Positions 11,299 to 22,920 of a DNA stretch of 64,000 bases are shown one piece after another. Below the pieces are notes generated by a model that searched no databases, had not been told where the DNA came from, and worked only from the letters and a program-made list of their open reading frames with translations. The first letter of the stretch is position 1; each line of letters opens with the position of its first letter. Where the stretch lies: the NCBI GenBank assembly GCA_949361645.1, contig OX442436.1, positions 1,897,179 through 1,961,178 of the forward strand, read 5' to 3'. The DNA comes from Spongilla lacustris (taxonomy: Eukaryota; Porifera; Demospongiae; Spongillida; Spongillidae). The position numbers and the translations under genes are program-made.

Positions 11299-13426
11299 CT
11301 AACACAATACTCGATCCACCAGATCGCAGTTGATTTTGTGGAGTTCTTTAGCAAAGACCATCAACTGCTCAGCATTTTGCTGCAAAAAGAAATCACTGTA
11401 TTCCGCGCAGTAAACATTCTGTACACCACACATGTATGTATACATGTACATCACACACACAAACACACACACACACACGTACATATGAGGCTTGAACATG
11501 GCTGAGCATAACCGTCAAGAGGTCTGTATACCTCTTACCCAGCCTCTTTTCCCTCTCAGGGCCATCCTGCGGGAGGTAAGGAACATCACACCCTCCCGCA
11601 TAGTGCGCGCCCCAAGTCATACCTTATTGCCTGTCCTCTCCTCCATCAACTGTGTGCGGAGGTCCTCTGTGATGTACTCATAAGGTTTTATGAGGTGTGA
11701 GGAGTGGCACAATTGCAGCTGTACCTGCTGGCTTTCAAACTCCACCTTGTACAGCCGGAACTGGGGACGAGGGGAGTATGGTAATGTTAATTCGACCTTT
11801 GGTGACCTTAACAAGACAATGCAGAGCACTTAACACTTTGCTTATCCTAGAAATGGATTGCTACACACATACAGGTGCACATACATGTATACACTACCCC
11901 CCCCCCCCCCCCACCCCACATGCATGTACCCACACCTCGCACACACCCTTAGACGCACACCTTCATCTCCGCCCTCTCGTCTCTGGCTTTGCATAGCTCC
12001 TCAGCGTTGGCAGCTTCCTCCAGGTCCAGGATGTGGGCGGCGCCATCGGCTTGCTCGCAGTCCTTCACATTCTCAGGGTTCTTGATGGTCTCCAGCCCCT
12101 TCAGCCCATCCACGGGGGTGAGCGTGCTGAGGAGGTGGTGTATATTGCTGCGCAGGGCCTGGGCGTACATCTTGAGCCTCTCAAGGTCCATGTCCATCTC
12201 CACACTCCCACTGATGGAGCTCAGGCCGCTGGTCCCCGTGGTCTGGGACAGTGTCCACGTGTGCCCCCCCATGTTGGTCGGGAGGTACACCTGTATCTCT
12301 GGCATGTCCTCAAGGATCTTAAGCACCGCCCTGGAGCGTGCGACCAGGGATTGCTTCTGATTGTCGAGGCTTCTCAGAGTCGTTGATTCCAAGCTTCTGT
12401 CCTCGTTCATAGAGAAACCGGAACTGGCATGGGCCGGGTTCCTTGGATCGTGGGCACGCACGTCGCACATCTCCGAGACGAGATCCAGCACTTCGAAGGC
12501 CTGCTGACATAGGCAGAGGGTGTGTCTAAGTCTGGTGTTGTTGGCCTCCACCATGTTGCTATGGTGATACATCTGGCCGGCGGCCTGCTTGGCGTTATCA
12601 AAGGAGCTGTAGAGCGTGTTGTTCTTGGCCACCAAGTGCTCCACCTTCTTCCTGAGGTGGTCACTCTCCGCCTTGCAGGTGGTGTGCTGGTTGTCAGGGT
12701 CGGCCAGGAGGCAGTGGATGAGCTCCTGAACGCTGTGGCAGTTCTGCAGCGTGTGGATGAGAGCTATCTGCTGCTCTGTGGACTGTCCCTTAGGGAGCTA
12801 GGAGAGGAGGGAAGTGAGGTGAGGTGATGAAGAGGGGGCGTGGGGTGGAGGGGAGGAACATTAGGAGGAATGGAGGGTGGATGAGTAGGCTTCTAAGTGG
12901 GTACTTGAGAAGGAATGCACGAGAAAGGAAGTGATGAATGGGAGGGCATTAGATGGAGAAGGTGGGAGACAAAATGGGACATTGAGGTGGGGAGGGAGGG
13001 GAACATTGAGGTGGGGAGAGGGGGGACATTGAGGTGGGGAGAGGGGGGACATTGAGGTGGGGAGGGAGGGGGACATTGAGGTGGGGAGAGGGGGGACATT
13101 GAGGTGGGGAGAGGGGGGACATTGAGGTGGGGAGAGGGGGGACATTGAGGTGGGGAGAGGGGGGACATTGAGGTGGGGAGGGAGGGGGACATTGAGGTGG
13201 GGAGAGGGGGGACATTGAGGTGGGGAGAGGGGGGACATTGAGGTGGGGAGGGAGGGGGACATTGAGGTGGGGAGAGGGGGGGACATTGAGGTGGGGAGAG
13301 GGGGACATTGAGGTGGGGAGGGAGGGGGACATTGAGGTGGGGAGAGGGATCAGCACATACTGCACTTCTGCTGATGGTGTCCCCTAGTACAGTGAACACG
13401 TCGCTCTCCTCATCAGGGACGCTGGT
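11299..13426 (-). CDS. Coiled-coil protein, partial (possibly MCC/USHBP1-like)
   Basis: Four minus-strand exons join in phase 0: 13361-13426, 11961-12797, 11623-11760 and 11299-11379, ending in a stop. The large exon (279 codons) is rich in heptad-like helical sequence, including KKVEHLVAKNNTLY and NNTRLRHTLCLCQQAFEVLD, followed by a Ser/Thr-rich linker. The style recalls the colorectal mutant cancer protein (MCC) and its relatives, but that assignment is from memory of the pattern and is weak. High GC and coherent splice phases support a real gene. The 5' exons must lie beyond 13426 and were not identified. The first intron seen is filled by a minisatellite. An alternative small exon near 11539-11568 breaks the phase and was left out. 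Confidence 0.6.
12977..13348. repeat. 22-bp minisatellite in coiled-coil gene intron
   Basis: About 17 tandem units of GACATTGAGGTGGGGAGAGG type, alternating between two length variants. It fills the intron between 12797 and 13361. Pro-rich frames on the minus strand are artefacts. Confidence 0.95.
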
Positions 13427-13454
13427 CTGGAGAGTAAGCAGGGGGAGTACAAGA

Positions 13455-13541
13455 CATGAAGGCATCATCACAGGTAACCACCACAAGACATGAAGGCATC
13501 ATCACAGGTAACCACAAGACATGAAGGCATCATCACAGGTA
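13455..13541. repeat. Three copies of a roughly 30-bp repeat
   Basis: ACAAGACATGAAGGCATCAT followed by CACAGGTAACC recurs three times in a row. Each copy contains a GTAA, so it can mimic splice donors. Confidence 0.85.
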
Positions 13542-13674
13542 AGCAGAGTGACTGTGCCCTTATAACATGTACACACACAACAAAACAAATACAGTAAAAT
13601 ACCCTACACACACATACATGTATACACTCCACACACCTCACATGATCAAAATGTGACTTGGTTGCAAATAGCCC

Positions 13675-14012
13675 CACTCCCTCACATACCCACACCTCAC
13701 ATGACTAACATACCCACACCACCTCACATGACTAACATACCCACACCTCACATGAATAACACATACCCACACCTCACATGACTAACATACCCACACCTCA
13801 CATGACTAACATACTCACACCTCACATGACTAACATACCCATACCTCACATGACTAACATACCCACACCTCACATGAATAACACATACCCACACCTCACA
13901 TGACTAACATAACCACACCTCACATGACTAACATACTCACACCTCACATGACTAACATACCCATACCTCACATGACTAACATACCCATACCTCACATGAA
14001 TAACACATACCC
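13675..14012. repeat. CACCTCACATGACTAACATA minisatellite
   Basis: Tandem units of about 23 bp with higher-order alternation (units ending ACTAACATAC or AATAACACATAC). No coding content. Confidence 0.95.
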
Positions 14013-14632
14013 ACCTGGCATTTATCCGACATCTCTAAAATGTCACCTATTGAATAAAGGGTTGTAAAGCTATGAATGTTTTTAAGTCACGCAATTATAA
14101 TAATGATCGTAGATTTACATTTACATGTATCCACCTAGAAACGCACTGCATCAAGTGTTCATGCATGTCATTGCGCACGTGCGAATGTCCGATTACTAGT
14201 ATACAGAAGTAGTTATAAGAGGTGTTATTCTTACGTATCTTCTTAAAATTTGTGCAGATAGTCATGGCATGCGCTTGTCTTACGCGAGTGTTCGAAATAC
14301 ATGTAGACATCGTCAAGAGCAGACACCTGTCCAAATACGGAGAGGGGGGGGGGGGGGGGCCACAACGTATGTGCAATGTAATATTTAATATACATAAGCT
14401 ATAGATACATACGTATTTAGAGGACATTGACTGATCCTAGGTATATACCCGGCAGGGGTGTGTGCTGTGGGTATCTCTGCACACTTTGATATAGCTTCGA
14501 TGTCATCTTATCACGCAGTGTGCTGAGAGGTCCACATTAAAGTCTAGCCACTGCACCTTCTGTGGGGGGATCATATTGAAGGACCTGGTCATCACTCTTG
14601 TGGAGACCCAGGAGTTAGTCTATTAGACCACA
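14013..14632. other. Intergenic or intronic, nothing recognised
   Basis: Contains a G homopolymer at about 14344-14359. May be intron of the coiled-coil gene; no exon could be phased. Confidence 0.35.
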
Positions 14633-15310
14633 TTGGTGTGTGTACGTGTGTACCTGACACTGATGTGTGTACATGTGTACCTGACACTGATGTGTGTACG
14701 TGTGTACCTGACACTGATGTGTGCACGTGTGTACCTGACACTGATGTGTGTACGTGTGTACCTGACACTGATGTGTGTACATGTGTACCTGACACTGATG
14801 TGTCTACATGTGTACCTGACACTGATGTGTGTACGTGTGTACCTGACACTGATGTGTGTACGTGTGTACCTGACACTGATGTGTGCACGTGTGTACCTGA
14901 CACTGATGTGTGTACGTGTGTACCTGACACTGATGTGTGTACGTGTGTACCTGACACTGATGTGTGTACGTGTGTACCTGACACTGATGTGTCTACATGT
15001 GTACCTGACACTGATGTGTGTACGTGTGTACCTGACACTGATGTGTCTACATGTGTACCTGACACTGATGTGTGTACGTGTGTACCTGACACTGATGTGT
15101 CTACATGTGTACCTGACACTGATGTGTGTACTTGTGTACCTGACACTGATGTGTGTACGTGTGTACCTGACACTGATGTGTGTACATGTGTACCTGACAC
15201 TGATGTGTGTACATGTGTACCTGACACTGATGTGTGTACCTGACACTGATGTGTGTACCTGACACTGATGTGTGTACGTATGTACCTGACACTGATGTGT
15301 TTACATGTGT
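14633..15310. repeat. 27-bp minisatellite, about 24 units
   Basis: Unit is GTGTGTACGTGTGTACCTGA plus CACTGAT (27 bp). Because the unit is a multiple of three, four long frames stay open on both strands. Three unit variants (TACGTG, TACATG, CTACATG) are interspersed. The 3' end has two shortened units near 15230-15265. Confidence 0.95.
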
Positions 15311-15593
15311 AAAATTAATTGTCCCTCCCTAGAAATGCCATCATCAATGATAGTGTGTGTGCTGTTTAGCCATGAGGTGGGAACAGGAAGAGGAGCTAGG
15401 GCCAAGCTGACCAAAAATATGATTTTAATTGCATGTATCATGTGGCTGGAACCAATGTCTGATGTAGTTTTGTGACATGTGTATATATCTTTTATTGTGT
15501 ACTATGTATCATAAATAATCCAGGGGGAGAATTTTTTTTTCATCTGCATATACACTTGGCCATTAAAAAAAAAACTGCACAAAAAGGTACATT

Positions 15594-18020
15594 CTAAAGC
15601 AGTTTGTGTGCTAATGACTCCACATCTTTGTCCACTTTAGACAGCTGTATCCCAAAAATCTTCTCCAATAGTAGGAACACAGGTTCACAACGACTTGTGT
15701 ACGTCATATTGAACACATAAAACGTAGCAAGTAAGGCTGGTATGGCTTCTGCAATGCCAACTTTACAAACAGCTGTATTCTCTGCTGCAATGTAAAGTAA
15801 TCCCTTGTACTCTACAATAACTGGTTCGGTGACTTTTTTAGTTTTGAGAATGTCACGTATGTCACAGACATGAGAACTCTAAAGAATAAATAAATAAATG
15901 CAGCAAATGAAATAAAACATGCATGCTACAAGTTGCAACTAAATAGTATTTTGAAAATACACTTCTTAATTTTTTGGAATAAACTTATATATAGCGTATA
16001 GTACCCTGTCCTAATAAATTCCGTAAAGAATAACAAGCAGACCTTTGGATGAACTTATTACATGTATACCATTTACTTACCTCTTTCAGATGCAGTATAC
16101 ACCTTTTATAGTGTTTCACCTTCACCTTGCTTGATAAACCAAATAAAGCATATATACTCTGGTCTGGTTCTGTAAGTGGGTAAGGACAAGTGTTAAGGAT
16201 TCCCTTGCCATGTCAAAAAATATATATATTAGTGGCCATGCATATTGTTTGGAACCAAAACGTTGCGTTATTTAGAAAGTTATGCATGTACATACCGAGA
16301 CCATGCATGATGATGTAAACCCCACACCATAATTGTCCACCGGCAACAACCCATAACCATTTCATTTGGTTTTAAGTATATGTACACGTGTTTAAACTTA
16401 TGAATACACTTAGTCAGACTGTGATTTTTTGCCAGTATGGTTATTACATCACTTGAAAATACAAATTATAAATAATGCATGCATGCACATATATACCTTT
16501 GATACCTGCTGCTTCAATTTCCAAGTTATTAAGTCGACTTAAGTCTATGATCTTCGGAATGTGCTTTTGCCACATTACAACCATGTCTAATTTTCTTTTC
16601 ATAATGCTATCCATTTCATTAAATATCTGCACAGGTTCAAAGAGTGTAATAATTTATTAATGATGCATCTCATAAACATGCAAACATACCCCTTCTATGC
16701 TTCCAAGTACAGGATATGTATCCAATATGGTACTTACAGAAACTGCTTCCTTTGCAATCCAGTCCCTTCTATTGGTAAAGGTTAGGGCCATAAAGGGGAA
16801 AAGTTTTTCAAAATTTTTTTTTTTTTGAGACATTTTCATCTTCATGAACTCTATGTGACGGTTTGCAGAGTGCATGTCTTCACCAAAAGAATTTTCTCCT
16901 GCATAAGAGCTAATTTCTTTCCTTGCAGGGTCTAATTTCATCGCACAACTTTCAAAAGGCTTTGACATATGCAAGGTTTTTATTTGTTCTAAGACTCCAA
17001 ATGAAAAATAGTCCTGCATAAAACAGTAAAGATCATTTTAAATAACTGTATCATAATTATATATATATATATAATTATACACATTAAAATCACTTACACC
17101 CATTCCGTATTTTGCCAAAAAAGGCCATGCTTGAAAAACTTGGCTGGACACCATTTTTAGTTCATCCATGGTGGGGCGAGGATTGCATTCTGCTACTTTT
17201 ATAGCAACCTCACGCATCATGTTCAATCGCTCATACACATTCAATTCTCCCTTCTTCAGTCCAGCCATAATTTCTGTGCTATATTCAGTTGGTATTTGAA
17301 ATTCAGAATCCAACTTTGGCCTTTTGTTGGGGCTGGTAACATCATCAAGCCCACAAAAATTGTTGGGTCTGGGCACAAGATCCTGAGAGGGATTTTTGTT
17401 GCACCCTACTGCATGACCCCCAGAGCTGTCTTTTACCTTTTAAATGTGAAAAGAAATTTACACCTGCTTGCTTGCATGCATGCATGCATGTGGCTGGCTG
17501 TATACATGTACATGTATATATATATATATAATATAATATAATATAATTATATATATATATACATATACATGCATGCAAACCCATTCATATACACATGCAA
17601 AATTACATACACGCGTAATGTATATGTGATTACTGCACTTACAGGCACTGTACTGCCTGGCGAGAGACAGCGAACCATATCTTTAGAACCGCAGATGACA
17701 GCCCGAAATTGCTGCATATATACATTTATATATAAACTACACGAATTTCACCATTGAAACTTTACCTCTGAATTCTCTCGGAGATCACGTATAAGTTTTT
17801 CGCAATCTCCTGTAGATGCCAAGGGCAACAAATCCACCAGTAAATCAATACCATACGGTTCCTCGATCAATTGTAACACAGCACTTCCGTCCATTCCAGC
17901 CGCTATTAAAATTAATACATAAATTATATCGGTAAAGAAAACACATTTACCTGCAAAAGCTTCTCCACATGTTGCGTAGTCATGAGCTATCAACCATATT
18001 TTAACTTCCTCAATATTCAT
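15594..18020 (-). CDS. SAM-domain protein (SAMD3-like), 8 exons, gene C
   Basis: Eight minus-strand exons join in frame: 17951-18020, 17766-17902, 17643-17711, 17098-17436, 16690-17013, 16497-16626, 16081-16169 and 15594-15878, giving 480 residues. The SAM domain is in exons 1-2 (EEVKIWLIAHDYATCGEAF, then MDGSAVLQLIEEPYG). Exon 4 has a basic SPNKRPKLDSEF patch, a likely nuclear localisation signal at the same place as in gene A, then PTMDELKMVSSQVFQAWPFL. Exon 5 carries HIEFMKMKMSQKK, and the last exon ALLATFYVFNMTYTSRCEPV, which aligns with the end of gene A. All junctions are GT-AG. A putative extra exon near 16300-16370 was not needed for phase. Function unknown; a SAM-mediated binding role is inferred. 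Confidence 0.75.
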
Positions 18021-18486
18021 TTCGACACCTCAAGATCTGCAATGCGCATCAAAATTTAACCCCGAGGTGGTTACTTCACGTATAATTAAATCAAAGGTCT
18101 ATTACGTACCGGTATACGGCGTAAGTGTGTTTGCTCAGTTCCATAGGCATTCCTAGATGGGTTCCTGTATATCGACACCCCCCACCCCTCCTCCTTATCT
18201 ACCCGTTGTTCTCTGTGTGGAAATAATAATGACTACCATTAACCTTTATTAGTTATATTACTATAGTGTGTGACTGCACGTAATTCTTTATTCTCTGATT
18301 TGTTAGGGTGTGACGAAGACTAGAGAATTCCTTCTGCAGAAGATATCACGGTTTCGAAAGCCCATGGCTAACTACCAGATGTTGCAGAACCAACTTCAAA
18401 ACTACAGATCACACACACCACACACGAACACAAGACAAGGGAGGGATGATTTTCAGCAGATGTTAAGCTTCTAACACTCTCTCTTT
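18021..18486. other. Upstream flank of gene C up to the gap
   Basis: No gene recognised. Nothing here resembles the outer terminal repeats found at 33650-34998, so the left outer end of the palindromic element must lie in the gap or be absent. Confidence 0.5.
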
Positions 18487-18686
18487 NNNNNNNNNNNNNN
18501 NNNNNNNNNNNNNNNNNNNNNNNNNNNNNNNNNNNNNNNNNNNNNNNNNNNNNNNNNNNNNNNNNNNNNNNNNNNNNNNNNNNNNNNNNNNNNNNNNNNN
18601 NNNNNNNNNNNNNNNNNNNNNNNNNNNNNNNNNNNNNNNNNNNNNNNNNNNNNNNNNNNNNNNNNNNNNNNNNNNNNNNNNNNNNN
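18487..18686. other. Assembly gap (200 N)
   Basis: A run of exactly 200 undetermined bases. The left arm of the palindrome begins at the first base after it. The true size is probably unknown; by symmetry at least 3.6 kb of polymerase gene and about 1.5 kb of terminal repeats could be missing. Confidence 0.95.
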
Positions 18687-19390
18687 GGGGTCACACGATA
18701 TACGAAAACGGGCTGGTGGCAGTGCACTTAACTAAGGTTAGTTTGAAGCTAAATCGGCCTATGTACGTAGGTCAAGCGATATTGGATATATCGAAGTACG
18801 TGATGTATAATTTCTATTATAACACCGTCAAAAAGAGATACGAGAACAAGGCCAGATTGTTATATACCGATACCGATAGCTTGCTGTGTGAGTTAAAGAC
18901 CGCGGACATATATAAAGACATGCTAGAAATGAATAAGGATAAGCTAGCGTTTGACTTCTCGGAATACCCTAAAAGCCATCCTAACTACGACGCTAGCAAC
19001 AAGGGCGTACCGGGCCTGTTTAAGGACGAATGCAAGAGTGCTGCCATCAAGGAATTCGTTGGTATCTGCCCTAAGATGTACTCGTTCATGACATCGGAGG
19101 GTAAGAACACAAAAAAGGCAAAGGGGGTTAAGCGGTCAGTTGTATCTAAAATCTTGCATCACGATATGTACAAGGATGCACTGTTAAACAGGAAGATATA
19201 TCGTTCTAGCCAGGTCAGCATACGCAGTAAGAAGCACAAGATCGGGGTATATCGTCAAACCAAGACCAGTTTATGCCCCCTGGACACGAAACGATACATA
19301 CTTGAGGACGGAATTGAGACGTTATCTTACGGCCACTGTAAAATAAATGAATACGCCAATGCCGAGGAAATAGTCCAAAAGTGGGAATAG
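18687..19390 (+). CDS. Family B DNA polymerase, C-terminal part (left copy)
   Basis: The frame is open from the gap to a stop at 19390 (about 234 codons) and matches the last part of the polymerase at 29173-33524. It holds motif C (YTDTDS) and the thumb region but lacks motifs A and B and the exonuclease, which would lie in the gap. Family B polymerases copy DNA; this branch is usually protein-primed. Whether this copy is complete in the genome cannot be decided from the window. Confidence 0.85.
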
Positions 19391-19589
19391 GGCTATCCCC
19401 TGCCTTTCCTGCCGGAAGGACCGTCTGCGGGGAGGCTGTCTTGCAAGACAGAGCCATTCGCTAAGATAGGGTTATTTGCTAGGAAAAAGATATTCTAGGC
19501 TTAATATTTTTTTAGCAGTGGCTAAGCTATTAATGAATTAGAAAAATATTTATGCATATCATATAAGCAGCTACCTAACGAAGAGTATC

Positions 19590-20057
19590 ATGGAGTGCAG
19601 CAATTGTCACAGAAAACGAGGCGATATTTTAATGCCCAGATGCTATGCGTGCATGAACTCATGCGAGTATCTATCGCTAGCGAAGGAGCCATGGATTGAG
19701 ATTAATACGGCCGCTACCGTACCCGCAGGTTATAGACAATGTGCCCGTTGTAAGCGTGGTTGCCCTTTGGATTGGTTCTTCATGCAGAACATCGTATGCT
19801 CTTGCTGCCGTAAATTCGACAAGACGGTAGACCCGGAAATTGAACGATCTATCAAGGCCGAGATACGGGAGCGGAAGCGAGTTGGCCGCAATCAACGCAA
19901 TAGATTAGACCTCTACCACTGCAAGATATGCAACGTCCACGTCATGTCGAATTGCAAGTCTAACCATTATACGTCGGTGTACCACAGGGAGGCAGTATTA
20001 GCAAGGGCAGCCATTAACTGGGATTCCATTGTTGAGCAGATTAAGATAAGTGGCTGA
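19590..20057 (+). CDS. 155-aa cysteine-rich zinc-motif protein (left copy)
   Basis: Not a family I recognise. Cysteine pairs at C3/C6, C18/C21, C51/C54/C58 and C70/C72/C73 suggest several zinc knuckles; a basic region follows (RERKRVGRNQRNR, about 92-105); the C-terminal part has C111/C114 with H126/H132, resembling a C2H2-type finger. Likely nucleic-acid binding. It starts 200 bp after the polymerase stop in the same orientation, and the spacer is AT-rich. The copy at 28506-28973 is identical. Confidence 0.7.
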   Translation: MECSNCHRKRGDILMPRCYACMNSCEYLSLAKEPWIEINTAATVPAGYRQCARCKRGCPLDWFFMQNIVCSCCRKFDKTVDPEIERSIKAEIRERKRVGRNQRNRLDLYHCKICNVHVMSNCKSNHYTSVYHREAVLARAAINWDSIVEQIKISG

Positions 20058-20345
20058 ACAAGGTGTGAAATACCTTCCTTTAATGCTAGCACATGTTGTA
20101 GCAAAATCTGGATTCTACATTCAAATACCCTTCTACTAGGTAAAAGTTGATTATGGGGTAGAAGCCTTGTTATGCCGCAGGAAAGGTGTGAATAACTTCC
20201 ATCAATGGCCATGTATGTTGTAGCAAAATGAGGATTCTGTGCCTAAATACCCCTTTATCCAGCGAAAGTTGAGTACGGTGTAGAAGCTCTGGTTAAGCTT
20301 AATTTTAATATGCCGGGGAAATAAATTATTTACTATTAAGGAAAT
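20058..20345. repeat. Two imperfect copies of a roughly 120-bp repeat between the small genes
   Basis: Two units, each starting near AAGGTGTGAATA and containing ATGTTGTAGCAAAAT and TAGAAGC, lie head to tail between the 155-aa and 289-aa genes. Mirrored at 28218-28505. May carry regulatory signals for the downstream gene. Confidence 0.75.
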
Positions 20346-20369
20346 GGAGTATATATAATCATACCAGAT

Positions 20370-21239
20370 ATGGACCCCATACTTTTCTATATACCTACCC
20401 TGCTAGGTGAAGTTCCGATTGTATCAGCGTACCTTATATCTAAGAAACCAGTGCAGGGCGTTATAGAAGGGCATAGACACGTCGAATTTCCCAAGTTATT
20501 TATACGTGACTGTAGCGAGGTTATGGACGGATTTGAGGAGTGTGTCGAGTGTAAGCACTGCTATCCTAAAGCTATAGTTAACAGCACGGACAAGATCTGC
20601 GTAGCTTGTAGATACATTAAAAATGGCAGGGAGATAACCGACGAAACTATAGCCAAAATTAGGAATATTATTAACTGCTCAGCTTGGTTAGGAACGTATG
20701 ACATTTACGGTGTAATTAGCGTAGGTGGGCATTTTATGTTTGCCGGCGAATATCACGAGAACGATGCTAAGTATATGGGTCTATTTATGCTGATTAAGTC
20801 GCTTATGAAGCCATCGATGGCTGACCAGTATGAAGCCCTCGGCGTGGATCACGGTATAGATGAAGCTTTGAAAGGAGCTGAAAGGGCTATAAGCTATATG
20901 TTCCAGGGATGTACGTCTAATGCCTATGTGAGGTCCTTACGTAACGTATGGTGCGATGATGTAGCATATATAGCAATGGCTAATAGGCTTAAAAATTACG
21001 TTTGGAGGGTTACAGCCGGCATATTCATAAGTAGAGATGAGGACGATATCGAGTGCAGTAGATGCTTTAATCGAGTACCAGTAAATCGAGTAAAAAAGCA
21101 CTATATGAACCACATTACCGAAGCTATGCCAGAGTTGAAAGAAAGTGGTTATCTGTCTAATATAACCGTATACACTTCAAATGCCGTAAGGGCTATTAAG
21201 CATAGATACAAGATAACGATATACCGAGAGATGCTTTAA
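20370..21239 (+). CDS. 289-aa protein with two zinc motifs (left copy)
   Basis: Unrecognised. Residues 58-80 hold C58/C61/C64 and C77/C80 (a CxxC pair arrangement), and residues 219-238 hold C219/C222/H234/H238, a C2H2-like finger. The region between is mostly predicted globular without obvious membrane segments. A TATA-like stretch (GTATATATAA) lies about 20 bp before the start. It is the last gene before the satellite arrays. Identical to 27324-28193. A DNA-binding or regulatory role is an inference from the zinc motifs only. Confidence 0.7.
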   Translation: MDPILFYIPTLLGEVPIVSAYLISKKPVQGVIEGHRHVEFPKLFIRDCSEVMDGFEECVECKHCYPKAIVNSTDKICVACRYIKNGREITDETIAKIRNIINCSAWLGTYDIYGVISVGGHFMFAGEYHENDAKYMGLFMLIKSLMKPSMADQYEALGVDHGIDEALKGAERAISYMFQGCTSNAYVRSLRNVWCDDVAYIAMANRLKNYVWRVTAGIFISRDEDDIECSRCFNRVPVNRVKKHYMNHITEAMPELKESGYLSNITVYTSNAVRAIKHRYKITIYREML

Positions 21240-21419
21240 ATATTTATTTATTATTTATTTATTATTATTATTATTATTATTTTTTTGCTATTCAAATAAT
21301 GCGATATCCCTTGAAATACGATGTGATTTCCCTTCTATCTAGTACATAACTCAGAAAAAATTAGAATTCCATACGTACCATTGTATGTATTTTCAAAAAA
21401 ATAGAAGATGTGGTTAAGG

Positions 21420-22410
21420 GCAGATTTATGCTGAGTTTACAATAGCCATAGGAGATATAGTTAGGACCAGATTTACGTTGCGTTTACAGCAGTCATAGGA
21501 GATATAGTTAAGACCAGATTTACGTTGCGTTTACAGCAGTCATAGGAGATATAGTTAAGACCAGATTTACGTTGCGTTTACAGCAGTCATAGGAGATATA
21601 GTTAAGGGCAGATTTACGTTGCGTTTACAGCAGTCATAGGAGATGCAGTTAAGGGCAGATTTACGTTGCGTTTACAGCAGTCATAGGAGATATAGTTAAG
21701 GGCAGATTTACGTTGCGTTTACAGCAGTCATAGGAGATATAGTTAAGGGCAGATTTACGTTGCGTTTACAGCAGTCATAGGAGATGCAGTTAAGGGCAGA
21801 TTTACGTTGCGTTTACAGCAGTCATAGGAGATATAGTTAAGGGCAGATTTACGTTGCGTTTACAGCAGTCATAGGAGATATAGTTAAGGGCAGATTTACG
21901 TTGCGTTTACAGCAGTCATAGGAGATGCAGTTAAGGGCAGATTTACGTTGCGTTTACAGCAGTCATAGGAGATATAGTTAAGGGCAGATTTACGTTGCGT
22001 TTACAGCAGTCATAGGAGATGCAGTTAGGACCAGATTTACGTCAAGTTTTCAGCAGTCATAGGAGATATAGTTAAGACCAGATTTACGTCGCGTTTACAG
22101 TAGCCATAGGAGATGCAGTTAAGGGCAGATTTACATAGCGTTTACAGCAGTCATAGGAGATATAGTTAGGACCAGATTTACGTCAAGTTTTCAGCAGTCA
22201 TAGGAGATATAGTTAAGACCAGATTTACGTCGCGTTTACAGTAGCCATAGGAGATGCAGTTAAGGGCAGATTTACATAGCGTTTACAGCAGTCATAGGAG
22301 ATATAGTTAGGACCAGATTTACGTCAAGTTTTCAGCAGTCATAGGAGATATAGTTAAGACCAGATTTACGTCGCGTTTACAGTATAGCCATAGGAGATAT
22401 AGTTAAGACT
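21420..22410. repeat. 47-bp tandem array, about 21 units (left)
   Basis: Units contain CATAGGAGATATAGTTAAGG and ACGTTGCGTTTACAGCAGT. Variants (GATGCAGTT, GACCAGATTT, GTCAAGTTTTCAGC) alternate in a higher-order pattern towards the centre. Mirrored at 26150-27140. Confidence 0.95.
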
Positions 22411-22640
22411 AGATGCCCAGGCTCATGCTCATACCTATGCCCCTTGCTCTAGCCTTACCCCATGCCTATGCCTATACCCCTTGCTCTAGCCTTGCCCCAT
22501 GCCCATGCCCATGCCTATACCCCTTGCTCTAGCCTTACCCCATGCCCATGCCTATACCCCTTGCTCTAGCTTTACCCCATGCCCATGCCTATGCCCCGGG
22601 CTCTAACCTCGCTACATGCCACGGGCTCTATACCCCTGCA
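22411..22640. repeat. ATGCCTATGCCCC-type short repeats (left)
   Basis: Units of CCATGCCTATACCCC and TTGCTCTAGCCTTAC alternate about four times. Mirrored at 25925-26150. Confidence 0.9.
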
Positions 22641-22920
22641 CAATAACCTGCAGACCATCTGCAAAATTTAGCTGAGATAGCAGCAGATTTGAGCTACGTT
22701 GAGCCATGTTAGCTGGAAACATTTTGATCGACTTCCGAGCCAATTCGAGCTACGTTGAGCCTGCGTTCCAGGTCTGCAGTTCTGCAGCCATCTGCAAAAT
22801 TTAGCTGAGATAGCAGCAGATTTGAGCTACGTTGAGCCATGTTAGCTGGAAACATTTTGATCGACTTCCGAGCCAATTCGAGCTGCATTAAGCCTGCGTT
22901 CCAGGTCTACAGTTCTGCAG
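22641..22920. repeat. Tandem duplication of a roughly 130-bp unit (left)
   Basis: A unit containing AGCTGAGATAGCAGCAGATT and TTTTGATCGACTTCCGAGCC occurs twice in a row. Mirrored at 25645-25920. Confidence 0.9.

Noticed and set aside
11539..11568. Small exon of the coiled-coil gene
   Set aside because: Its donor leaves phase 1 while the next exon needs phase 0.
12861..13486. Pro-rich ORFs over the 22-bp repeat
   Set aside because: Open in all three minus frames because of the repeat; the segment is an intron between phased exons.
16296..16370. Extra exon of SAM gene C
   Set aside because: Exons on either side already join in phase; no clear acceptor.
18368..18727. 119-codon ORF across the assembly gap
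   Set aside because: Most of it is undetermined bases.
21420..22410. CRISPR-like array
   Set aside because: Contiguous 47-bp units without unique spacers, mirrored in the other arm, in a eukaryotic genome.
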